Positions 6,771 to 11,664 of a stretch of DNA of 11,664 nucleotides are shown in pieces. The position numbers and the translations under genes are program-made. Positions within the stretch are counted from its first letter, which is position 1. Each line of letters begins with the position of its first letter. The stretch comes from CAYMJK01 sp043101635 (GTDB taxonomy: Bacteria; Planctomycetota; Phycisphaerae; Phycisphaerales; UBA1924), in NCBI GenBank assembly GCA_043101635.1, contig JBICIE010000256.1, forward strand, positions 1 through 11,664. Reading direction: 5' to 3'. The notes under the pieces were generated by a model. It was given only the letters and a program-made list of their open reading frames with translations. It had not been told where the DNA came from and searched no databases.

Positions 6771-7571
6771 ATGCTCGACCTGCTCATGATCGCCTCGGCC
6801 CACGCAGGCCCCATCGCCGCGGAGGCCAGCGCCGGCCTCGGCAGCGCCCTGGTGGCTCTGGCGGCCCTCGCCGCCCTCGAGATCGTCCTCGGCATCGACA
6901 ATCTCGTCGTCATCAGCGTGGTGACCAGCAAGCTCGCCCCCGCCCAGCAGCCCGCGACCCGGCGCATCGGGCTCATGCTCGCGGCGGTGCTGCGCATCGG
7001 CCTGCTGTTCCTGGCGACCTGGATCATGAAGCTCACCAGCCCGCTGTTTTCCATCTTCGGCAACGAGATCTCGGGCAAGGACCTGCTGCTGCTCGGCGGC
7101 GGCGGCTTCCTCATCGCCAAGGCCACCCTCGAGATCCACAAGCACACCGAGGGATCCGAGCACGCCGGCAAGATCCGCCAGGCCGCCTCCGTCGGCGCCG
7201 CCATCGGCCAGATCCTCCTGCTCGACTTCGTCTTCAGCCTCGACTCGGTCATCACCGCCGTGGGCATGACCGAGAACGTGCCCTGGCGCATGGTCGTGAT
7301 GATCACCGCCATTCTCATCGCCATCGGCGTGATGCTCGCTTTCGCCGAGCCCGTCAACCGCTTCATCCACAAGCATCCCACGACCAAGACCCTGGCGCTG
7401 GCCTTCATCCTGCTCGTCGGCGTGGCGCTGGTCGCCGAAGGCCTCGATGTCCACCTCCCCCGCGGCTACATCTACTCCGCCATGGCCTTCAGCCTGCTGG
7501 TCGAAGCCATCAACCTGCGCGTGAAGGCCAACCGCGCCAAAGCAACAGCCGAGCCCGCCGAACAGCCATGA
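6771..7571 (+). CDS. TerC-family integral membrane protein, YgdQ-like
   Basis: A 266-residue protein with about seven predicted membrane helices, matching E. coli YgdQ (about 237 residues) along nearly its whole length apart from about 20 extra N-terminal residues and a charged tail. The signatures are LEIVLGIDNLVVISVV (36-51) and LLDFVFSLDSVITAVGM (150-166), which carry the conserved membrane acidic residues of the TerC fold. Further family blocks are NEISGKDLLLLGGG (98-111), EIHKHTEG (121-128) and DVHLPRGYIYSAMAFSLLVEAINL (226-249). TerC relatives such as Alx, MeeF and MeeY act in manganese export or metal supply to secreted proteins; YgdQ-type members are less well characterised. The start ATG has GGAG eight bases upstream; the open frame reaching back to 6228 lies inside the permease gene and is a shadow. 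The stop overlaps the next start (ATGA). The metal-transport role is inferred from the superfamily. Confidence 0.92.
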   Translation: MLDLLMIASAHAGPIAAEASAGLGSALVALAALAALEIVLGIDNLVVISVVTSKLAPAQQPATRRIGLMLAAVLRIGLLFLATWIMKLTSPLFSIFGNEISGKDLLLLGGGGFLIAKATLEIHKHTEGSEHAGKIRQAASVGAAIGQILLLDFVFSLDSVITAVGMTENVPWRMVVMITAILIAIGVMLAFAEPVNRFIHKHPTTKTLALAFILLVGVALVAEGLDVHLPRGYIYSAMAFSLLVEAINLRVKANRAKATAEPAEQP

Positions 7572-8188
7572 CCGCCCGCCTCATCCGAACCGTCACGCTC
7601 GACCCCGCCGGCCAGCCCGAGCGCGACCCGCGCATCAGCGCTGAACTCGAAGATGGCGAACAGCTCATCTGGGCCGCCCGCCCCCTGCCGCGGCTGATGA
7701 GCCGCAGGGCCTGGCCCATCGCGATCTTCGGCGTCCCATTCCTCGGCTTTGCCATCTTCTGGACCGTCGGCGCCGCGTGGGGAATCTCGCAGGCAGGTTC
7801 GGCCGGCAACGGCCCGCCCGGCTTCGCCATCATCTTCCCGCTCTTCGGCCTGCCGTTCATTCTCGTCGGCCTCGGCCTCGTCACCGCGCCCTTCTGGAGC
7901 CGTCGCGCTGCCCGCAAGACCCTGTACGCCCTCACCGACCGGCGCGCCATCCTCTGGGAAGGCGGCTTCCGCGGCCAGAAGGTCACCAGCTTCGGCCCCG
8001 AGATCCTCGATGAGATGTCGCGCACCCAGCGCGACGATGGCTCCGGCGACCTCATCTTCCGCCAGCGCGAGGTGTACACCGGCTCCGACCGCCGCTCGCG
8101 CGCCAAGTCCGAAGGCTTCCTCGCCGTCCACGCAGTCCGCGACCTCGAGAAACTCGTCCGCCAGACCATCGAGCGCGCCGAGCAGTAG
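7568..8188 (+). CDS. Two-helix membrane protein with PH-like C-terminal domain
   Basis: A 206-residue protein of unknown function. The N-terminus has the sequence LEDGEQLIWAARPLP (27-41), a lead-in common in bacterial PH-domain (bPH/YdbS-like) membrane proteins. Two membrane helices follow (about 49-71 and 86-109), joined by a short Gly/Ala-rich loop. The C-terminal soluble part begins with YALTDRRAILWEGG (120-133), the usual first strands of a bPH domain, then SFGPEILDEMSRTQRDDGSGDLIF and a region ending in AVRDLEKLVRQTIERA that is probably a closing helix. The ATG overlaps the terC homologue's TGA (ATGA) and lacks a strong Shine-Dalgarno, so translation is probably coupled, suggesting a functional link to the TerC protein. 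The domain assignment comes from motif recognition and should be treated as probable; the role is not known. Confidence 0.75.
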   Translation: MTARLIRTVTLDPAGQPERDPRISAELEDGEQLIWAARPLPRLMSRRAWPIAIFGVPFLGFAIFWTVGAAWGISQAGSAGNGPPGFAIIFPLFGLPFILVGLGLVTAPFWSRRAARKTLYALTDRRAILWEGGFRGQKVTSFGPEILDEMSRTQRDDGSGDLIFRQREVYTGSDRRSRAKSEGFLAVHAVRDLEKLVRQTIERAEQ

Positions 8189-8197
8189 CAGCAGCGC

Positions 8198-8256
8198 CCC
8201 CTCCCACCTTCTCCCCGCGCGCGGGGAGAAGTGGCCGCGCAGCGGCCGATGAGGGG
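8198..8256. repeat. REP-like two-hairpin element between convergent genes
   Basis: A perfect 24-base palindrome at 8208-8231 (arm CTTCTCCCCGCG followed directly by its reverse complement) is followed by a second hairpin, GGCCGC-GCA-GCGGCC, at 8233-8247. Both are enclosed by CCCCTC (8198-8203) pairing with GAGGGG (8251-8256), giving a three-stem fold. The word pattern (CTTCTCCCC, GGGGAGAAG, then GATGAGGGGC) resembles extragenic palindromic elements common in Alphaproteobacteria, by memory. It sits ten bases after the stop of one gene and 65 bases past the end of the convergent gene. It could serve as a bidirectional terminator, although no T tract is present. Confidence 0.7.
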
Positions 8257-8320
8257 CTTCCGACCCTGCCACCTCTCCGAAGCCTCGTCCTTCAAGCGCC
8301 GCTGATACGAGCGCAGCGTC

Positions 8321-9301
8321 TCAAGCAGACTTCCCCCCCCGCCACCCCGCCCCGCACTCCGGACACCGGTCCGCCGCTGCGCCGCGCATGTCGTACCCGC
8401 ACGCCTCGCATCGCCCCTCGCGCAGCCTGCGCCGCCGCCGCCCCGCCGGCGCCAGCAGCACAAACGGCCCCAGCGCGCACAGCGCCACCCCGCCCATGAT
8501 CGTCAGGGCCCAGTACGTCCCCGTCCCGCAGTAGCAGTCGGTCTTGCGGCGCACCATCACATCCAGCGGGATCACCGCCGCAAGCTCCACCACCGTCCCC
8601 AGCAGCAGCCGCGCTGACATCCGCTGGAGCTGACTTTCCTTCGCCCCTCGCTTCAGGAACGCCAGGATCAAGGGTGTCCCGACGACCCAGCCCGGCAGCA
8701 CACACAGCACGATCCACGGGACCATCGGCTCGACATCGACGCTCGAGTACTCGTCGATCACCCCGACGATCGCAAACGCCAGCGCTGCGCACAGCAGTCC
8801 CACCAGGAACGCGCCCGTCAGCGCGCTCAGCCACAGCGGTGTGCGAGTCCCATACCGCCGCCACAGCACGATCGTCGCGATGGTCCCCACCACCGGCGCC
8901 GGCGCCCAGTACAGGATCTCATCTTGCAGGTACGAGCCCCACAGCTCCCCCGACTGCTCCGCCAGCCAGCGCAGCGGCAGCCACGCCACCAGCGACACCA
9001 TCACGCCGATGGCGATGCCGGACGCCGCGTGCCGCCCGAGCAAACCCCACCACGTCGCCTTCCCCATTCGCGCCCGGCGCAGCGGCAGCAGCGCCGCCGC
9101 CTGCAGCAGCGACACCATCGCGATGCCCAGGCCCACCGACAGCGCCCAGTCGCGATCCGGCGCCTCCGTCAGCACCCGCCGGATGTCATCGAGATCCTCG
9201 GCAAGCAGCAGCGCCCACAGGTAGTACAGCACCACCGCCTGGCCGGCCCACCACATCGCCAACCAGCGCCACTTGAACGACACCAGCCGTGTGCTTGCCA
9301 T
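8321..9301 (-). CDS. Multi-spanning membrane protein with C-terminal zinc ribbon
   Basis: A 326-residue protein I do not recognise by function. It has about seven hydrophobic segments (roughly 13-34, 52-73, 92-112, 132-148, 155-182, 193-215 and 262-284), some of them interrupted by charged residues. Between them lies a short segment with a Cys pair, RRKTDCYCGTGTYW (251-264, Cys256 and Cys258). After the last helix and an Arg-rich stretch (RRRRRLREG) comes a four-cysteine zinc ribbon: CEACGYDMRG, then RCPECGAGW (Cys298, 301, 313, 316). Ribbons of the CGYDxRG type at the ends of membrane proteins are familiar from planctomycete genomes. The ATG has GGAGG seven bases upstream. The gene begins 52 bases after the nucleotidase stop on the same strand and may be read through from the cysC operon. 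The ribbon is probably cytoplasmic; its partner is unknown. Confidence 0.82.
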   Translation of the reverse strand: MASTRLVSFKWRWLAMWWAGQAVVLYYLWALLLAEDLDDIRRVLTEAPDRDWALSVGLGIAMVSLLQAAALLPLRRARMGKATWWGLLGRHAASGIAIGVMVSLVAWLPLRWLAEQSGELWGSYLQDEILYWAPAPVVGTIATIVLWRRYGTRTPLWLSALTGAFLVGLLCAALAFAIVGVIDEYSSVDVEPMVPWIVLCVLPGWVVGTPLILAFLKRGAKESQLQRMSARLLLGTVVELAAVIPLDVMVRRKTDCYCGTGTYWALTIMGGVALCALGPFVLLAPAGRRRRRLREGRCEACGYDMRGAAADRCPECGAGWRGGKSA

Positions 9302-9353
9302 CCGCAGGCCTCCGGCTCCCCGGTCCCAGCCTACCGCGCCCCCAGCGCGCCCG

Positions 9354-10361
9354 TTACGACCGCCCGATCCCCAGCGCCTCGATCGCCTCGATCAGCGACC
9401 CGTGCACCCACGGCGCAGCGCACACGATCCCGCGGTTCGCCTCCAGCCCCAGCCCCCGGGCAAAGTCGAGTTCGGCGCCGGCGATGTCCGTCACCACCGC
9501 GCCCGCCTCCGTGGCCACCAGCGAGCCCGCCGCGTGATCCCAGATGCGCTCGACATACCCCTTCTTGGTCGGCAGGCGCAGGTACGCATCCGCCTGCCCG
9601 CGCGCCACCACCGCGTACTTGCACTGGCTGTCCAGCCGCGCCGGCTCGCCCGCCCCGCCGACACGCTCCAGCACACGATCGACATCGCTCAAACTCGTGT
9701 GCGCCTTCTCCACCGAGGCGCAACTGCGCACCGGCGACCCCGGCGCGCGATCGGACGCCCGGATCCGCCTGCGCTCGCCGCTCGGATCCAGCCCCGTGAT
9801 CTCCCACGCCCCGCTGCCGCGGACCGCCAGATGCAGCGTGCCATCCGGATCCGCCGCATCCAGCGGCGCGTTCTCATCGGCCGGCAGGTTCGGGCACGCC
9901 ATCACGCCCACCACCGGCCGTCCCTCATCGATCAGCGCCAGGCTCACCGCGTACTGCTGGCCGCGCAGGAAGCCCTTGGTGCCGTCGATCGGATCCAGCG
10001 TCCAGAACATCCCGCCCGGCTCGGCGTTGCCCAGGTCGATCGCGTCCAGCATCGTGTCCATCAGGACATCCGGCCACAGCCGGCGCACGGCGCTGAGCGT
10101 CTCCTCACGCAGCGACTCCGCCTCCGGCGCCCGCAGTGCCGCGGCATCCTCCTCGCCCACCAGGCGCATGCCCGCCACCCGCATGTGCAGCATGTGGGCC
10201 ACGATCGCCTGCGAGGCGAAGTCCGCCACCGTGACCGGGCTGCGATCGTCCTTGGTCACCGACCGCACGCGGTCGAGATCCTGCTGCACAGCGCGGCAGA
10301 CCTTGCCCGCGGCGGCAACGGCCTCCAGCGCCGGCGCCAGCAGATCGGCGGGGTTGATCAC
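9354..10361 (-). CDS. cysQ: 3'(2'),5'-bisphosphate nucleotidase, HAL2/CysQ type
   Basis: A 335-residue metal- and probably lithium-sensitive phosphatase of the inositol monophosphatase superfamily. It is predicted to hydrolyse 3'-phosphoadenosine 5'-phosphate (PAP, the by-product of PAPS use) to AMP, possibly also PAPS. Visible metal-site motifs are SPVTVADFASQ (41-51, Asp47), VGEED (68-72), WTLDPIDGTKGF (120-131, Asp123 and Asp126) and IWDHAAGSLVATEAGA (273-288, Asp275). The sequence FWTLDPIDGTKGFLRGQQYA and the length match the longer HAL2/SAL1 branch rather than the roughly 246-residue E. coli CysQ. I chose the GTG at 10361-10359, which overlaps the cysC TGA as GTGA, with GGGAG four bases upstream; a frame from 10403 would lie inside cysC. 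Coupling to cysC strongly supports a PAPS/PAP role. The symbol is given by function; the orthology is to the HAL2 branch. Confidence 0.88.
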   Translation of the reverse strand: MINPADLLAPALEAVAAAGKVCRAVQQDLDRVRSVTKDDRSPVTVADFASQAIVAHMLHMRVAGMRLVGEEDAAALRAPEAESLREETLSAVRRLWPDVLMDTMLDAIDLGNAEPGGMFWTLDPIDGTKGFLRGQQYAVSLALIDEGRPVVGVMACPNLPADENAPLDAADPDGTLHLAVRGSGAWEITGLDPSGERRRIRASDRAPGSPVRSCASVEKAHTSLSDVDRVLERVGGAGEPARLDSQCKYAVVARGQADAYLRLPTKKGYVERIWDHAAGSLVATEAGAVVTDIAGAELDFARGLGLEANRGIVCAAPWVHGSLIEAIEALGIGRS

Positions 10362-10978
10362 AGCGCTCCCGTCAGGCCGCGGGACTTCAGGAACTCCAGG
10401 CACTCGCGCACGCTGTCACCCACGCTCTTGCCCGCGGTCTTCAGTACCAGCTCCGGCTTCGGCGGCGCCTCGTACGGGTCGTCAATGCCCGTGAAGCCCT
10501 TGATCTCCCCCGCCCGGGCCTTCTTGTACAGACCCTTGGGATCGCGCTTCTCGCACTCCTCGATCGGCGTGTCCACGTAGACCTCGAGGAAGTCGAGGCC
10601 CGCGGTCTTGTGCAGCTCGCGCACCAGGTCACGGTCGCGGATGTACGGGCTGATGAAGCTCGTCAGCGCCACCACGCCGCCATCAGCGAACAGCTTGGCC
10701 ACCTCGCCGATGCGCCGGATGTTCTCGGCCCGGTCCTCGGCGCTGAAGCCCAGGTTCTTGTTCAGCCCGTGGCGGATGTTGTCGCCATCCAGCCGATAGC
10801 AGTTCACTCCGGCGTTCACCAGCGCCTGCTCCACCGCCGAGGCGATCGTGCTCTTGCCGCTGGCGCTCAGGCCGGTGAACCAGACCGTCGCCCCTTTCGC
10901 CTTCAGCGCCTTCCAGCGCTCGTCGCGGCTGATGTCTCCCTCGTGCCAGTGAACGTTCGTGGCCTTGACTTCGGTCAC
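10358..10978 (-). CDS. cysC: Adenylylsulfate (APS) kinase
   Basis: A 206-residue cytoplasmic kinase that phosphorylates adenosine 5'-phosphosulfate with ATP to give PAPS, the universal sulfate donor. The family signatures are complete: the N-terminal NVHWHEGDISRDER (8-21), the Walker A loop GLSASGKST (36-44), LDGDNIRHGLNKNLGFS (63-79), EDRAENIRRIGEVAKLF (81-97), FISPYIRDR (108-116, with Ser110 at the position phosphorylated in E. coli CysC), VYVDTPIEECEKRDPKGLYKKA (133-154) and FTGIDDPYEAP (162-172). Length equals that of stand-alone CysC, with no fused sulfurylase. The start is GTG at 10978-10976, backed by a perfect AGGAGG six bases upstream. It is the first gene of the minus-strand unit; the nucleotidase overlaps its stop by four bases. 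No cysD or cysN lies in the window, so APS must come from a sulfurylase encoded elsewhere. Confidence 0.96.
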   Translation of the reverse strand: MTEVKATNVHWHEGDISRDERWKALKAKGATVWFTGLSASGKSTIASAVEQALVNAGVNCYRLDGDNIRHGLNKNLGFSAEDRAENIRRIGEVAKLFADGGVVALTSFISPYIRDRDLVRELHKTAGLDFLEVYVDTPIEECEKRDPKGLYKKARAGEIKGFTGIDDPYEAPPKPELVLKTAGKSVGDSVRECLEFLKSRGLTGAL

Positions 10979-11081
10979 CTGCTGCCTCCTCGTATGGGGC
11001 GCCGCTGCGCGTCCCGCCTGCGCTGGGGCCGGCCGGGCCGCCGCGCGGCTACCGGAAAATCACCCCGATTCTGGACCGCCG

Positions 11082-11110
11082 ACTGTTGCCCGCCGGCGGC
11101 GCCCGGTCAA
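11082..11110 (-). promoter_or_regulatory. Candidate sigma-70-like promoter of cysC
   Basis: On the minus strand, TTGACC (11110-11105) is followed after 17 bases by AACAGT (11087-11082). The -35 has five of six consensus bases and the -10 keeps the key A at position 2 and T at position 6. The implied leader before cysC is about 100 bases. It is supported by sequence similarity only. Confidence 0.35.
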
Positions 11111-11160
11111 GGCCCGGCCCGCCCTTTCGCGCCGTAACCCCAACAATTGCAGGCGCTTCG

Positions 11161-11210
11161 GGGATTCCGGCCGGCTGCGGAAAACCCCCGCGCCGCGCGC
11201 CGGCCGTCCC
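11161..11210. repeat. Long GC-rich inverted repeat upstream of the last gene
   Basis: CGGCCGGC (11168-11175) is repeated in reverse complement as GCCGGCCG (11199-11206). GGGA (11161-11164) and TCCC (11207-11210) can extend the stem past a 3-base bulge. The 23-base loop contains a smaller GCGG/CCGC pairing. There is no T tract. GC-rich sequence makes such repeats more likely by chance, so the evidence is moderate. Confidence 0.4.
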
Positions 11211-11229
11211 GAATCGCCCGCCGCAGCCC

Positions 11230-11257
11230 TTGTGCCGCCGGCGCGGGCGCAGACAAT
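11230..11257 (+). promoter_or_regulatory. Candidate sigma-70-like promoter of the rightward gene
   Basis: TTGTGC (11230-11235), a 16-base spacer, and GACAAT (11252-11257), which matches four of six -10 consensus bases including the essential A2 and T6. It would produce a leader of roughly 107 bases before the ATG at 11372. Position and sequence fit, with no further support. Confidence 0.4.
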
Positions 11258-11371
11258 GAACGGATCAGCAACGTCGCGTCGCGGTTCGTCGAACCCGGCC
11301 CGACCGCCGTGTTCCCCCTCGGGCGGCGATCAACTGCCGTCCCCGCGGCGCACAGAACAAGGGGAACCCTC

Positions 11372-11664
11372 ATGCGCTTCCAGTTGGTCACTTCCGCCAT
11401 CACCGCGCGCCCGCGCGCCCCCAACCGGGCCCGCCCGCGCCATCCGCATCGCACCCCGATCGTCCTCGCCCTGCTCGCCGGCCTGCTCATCCCCGCGCCG
11501 CAGCGGACGGAGGCGTACTACGACGAGCCGGTCACGACGACCATCGTCGTCGTCGCCGCTGCTGTCACGATCACCACCGGCGTCATCTGGCTCTGGGACC
11601 GCATCTTCGGCGGCGAGAAGAAGGTCCAGACCGTCGTCAAGTACAGGATCTATGACCGCGAGAC
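11372..11664 (+). CDS. Unrecognised secreted or membrane protein, N-terminal 97 residues (cut by window edge)
   Basis: An open frame that continues past the end of the window, so only the N-terminus is known. The ATG is preceded by AAGGGGAA, with the GGGG seven bases upstream. The first 28 residues are strongly basic (Arg, Pro and His rich, seven or more Arg). They are followed by a short hydrophobic core IVLALLAGLLIP (30-41) and PAPQRTEAYYDE, which looks like a signal peptide with possible cleavage after Ala48. A second hydrophobic stretch, about 55-76 (TTTIVVVAAAVTITTGVIWLW), then the charged DRIFGGEKK suggest a membrane helix soon after. Together this suggests an envelope protein anchored near its N-terminus. 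I recognise no family. The long basic start could mean that the true start lies further downstream, but no better in-frame ATG or GTG with a ribosome site is visible before the hydrophobic core. Confidence 0.6.
   Translation, partial: MRFQLVTSAITARPRAPNRARPRHPHRTPIVLALLAGLLIPAPQRTEAYYDEPVTTTIVVVAAAVTITTGVIWLWDRIFGGEKKVQTVVKYRIYDRE

Larger units (their letters stand above)
10991..11371. other. Divergent intergenic region between cysC and the last gene
   Basis: About 380 bases with no convincing gene; the open frames crossing it are GC-driven and Arg/Pro-rich. It holds a candidate cysC promoter, a long inverted repeat (11168-11206), a candidate promoter for the rightward gene (11230-11257), a small hairpin at 11283-11295 (GGTTC-GTC-GAACC) and a possible Shine-Dalgarno-pairing sequence at 11311-11317. 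Confidence 0.55.

Noticed and set aside
5341..7454. Minus-strand frames opposite the permease and terC homologue (Asp/Glu/Gly/Ala-rich)
   Set aside because: Their composition is the antisense image of hydrophobic membrane helices; there is no ribosome site or motif.
9335..9349. Small CGCGC/GCGCG hairpin between the nucleotidase and the zinc-ribbon gene as a terminator
   Set aside because: It has only five base pairs in very GC-rich sequence and no T tract, so it is indistinguishable from chance.
9273..10580. 435-residue plus-strand frame antisense to the nucleotidase and cysC
   Set aside because: It is a mirror of conserved genes with Arg/Pro/His-rich composition and no family motif.
10610..11490. 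Open frames crossing the right-hand intergenic region (10610-11137 plus, 11107-11490 minus)
   Set aside because: They have Arg/Gly/Pro-rich composition and overlap cysC or the start of the last gene; there is no homology signal.
11534..11550. Inverted repeat ACGACGA-CCA-TCGTCGT
   Set aside because: It lies within the coding sequence of the last gene and follows from repeated Thr and Val codons.

Overview
The window is very GC-rich DNA (about 70% by eye) with densely packed genes, short intergenic gaps, start/stop overlaps and frequent GTG starts. The best lineage clue is the C-terminal zinc ribbon (CEACGYDMRG ... RCPECG) of the membrane protein at 8321-9301. I know this form mainly from Planctomycetota, especially Phycisphaerae, so I infer a planctomycete-like bacterium, without certainty. 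I see no tRNA, rRNA, CRISPR array, transposase or phage gene.

Layout. (1) 1-4657, minus strand: a five-gene polysaccharide operon. In transcription order it encodes a plant-type GDP-mannose 3,5-epimerase homologue (3602-4657), a WbuB-like GT4 glycosyltransferase (2314-3582), a GT2 glycosyltransferase (1301-2317), a WcaF-like left-handed beta-helix acyltransferase (735-1304) and a second GT4 enzyme that runs off the window (1-735). The junctions are a 19-nt gap, then ATGA, GTGA and TGATG overlaps, so the genes are almost certainly co-transcribed and translationally coupled. (2) 4658-4923: a 266-bp divergent control region with a strong hairpin and a small operator-like palindrome. (3) 4924-8188, plus strand: an SLC13-type permease with two central TrkA_C domains, a YgdQ-type TerC-family membrane protein, and a two-helix membrane protein with a PH-like C-terminal domain, the last two joined by an ATGA overlap. 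(4) 8189-8320: a convergent intergenic region holding a REP-like two-hairpin element. (5) 8321-10978, minus strand: cysC (APS kinase), a HAL2/CysQ-type bisphosphate nucleotidase overlapping it by GTGA, then the zinc-ribbon membrane protein. (6) 10979-11371: a divergent region with two promoter candidates and inverted repeats, followed by the start of an unrecognised secreted or membrane protein cut by the window end.

How the genes may work together. The first operon makes an unusual sugar nucleotide (GDP-L-galactose or GDP-L-gulose by homology) and builds and acylates a surface glycan. CysC makes PAPS, and the HAL2-type phosphatase removes PAP, the by-product of sulfate transfer. The SLC13 permease is related to anion carriers that include sulfate transporters. 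A sulfated exopolysaccharide is therefore an attractive link between the regions, but no sulfotransferase, sulfurylase, flippase or polymerase lies in the window, so the link is inference. I found no clearly new system; the most distinctive items are the plant-type epimerase heading a bacterial glycan operon, the REP-like element, and the uncharacterised membrane proteins.
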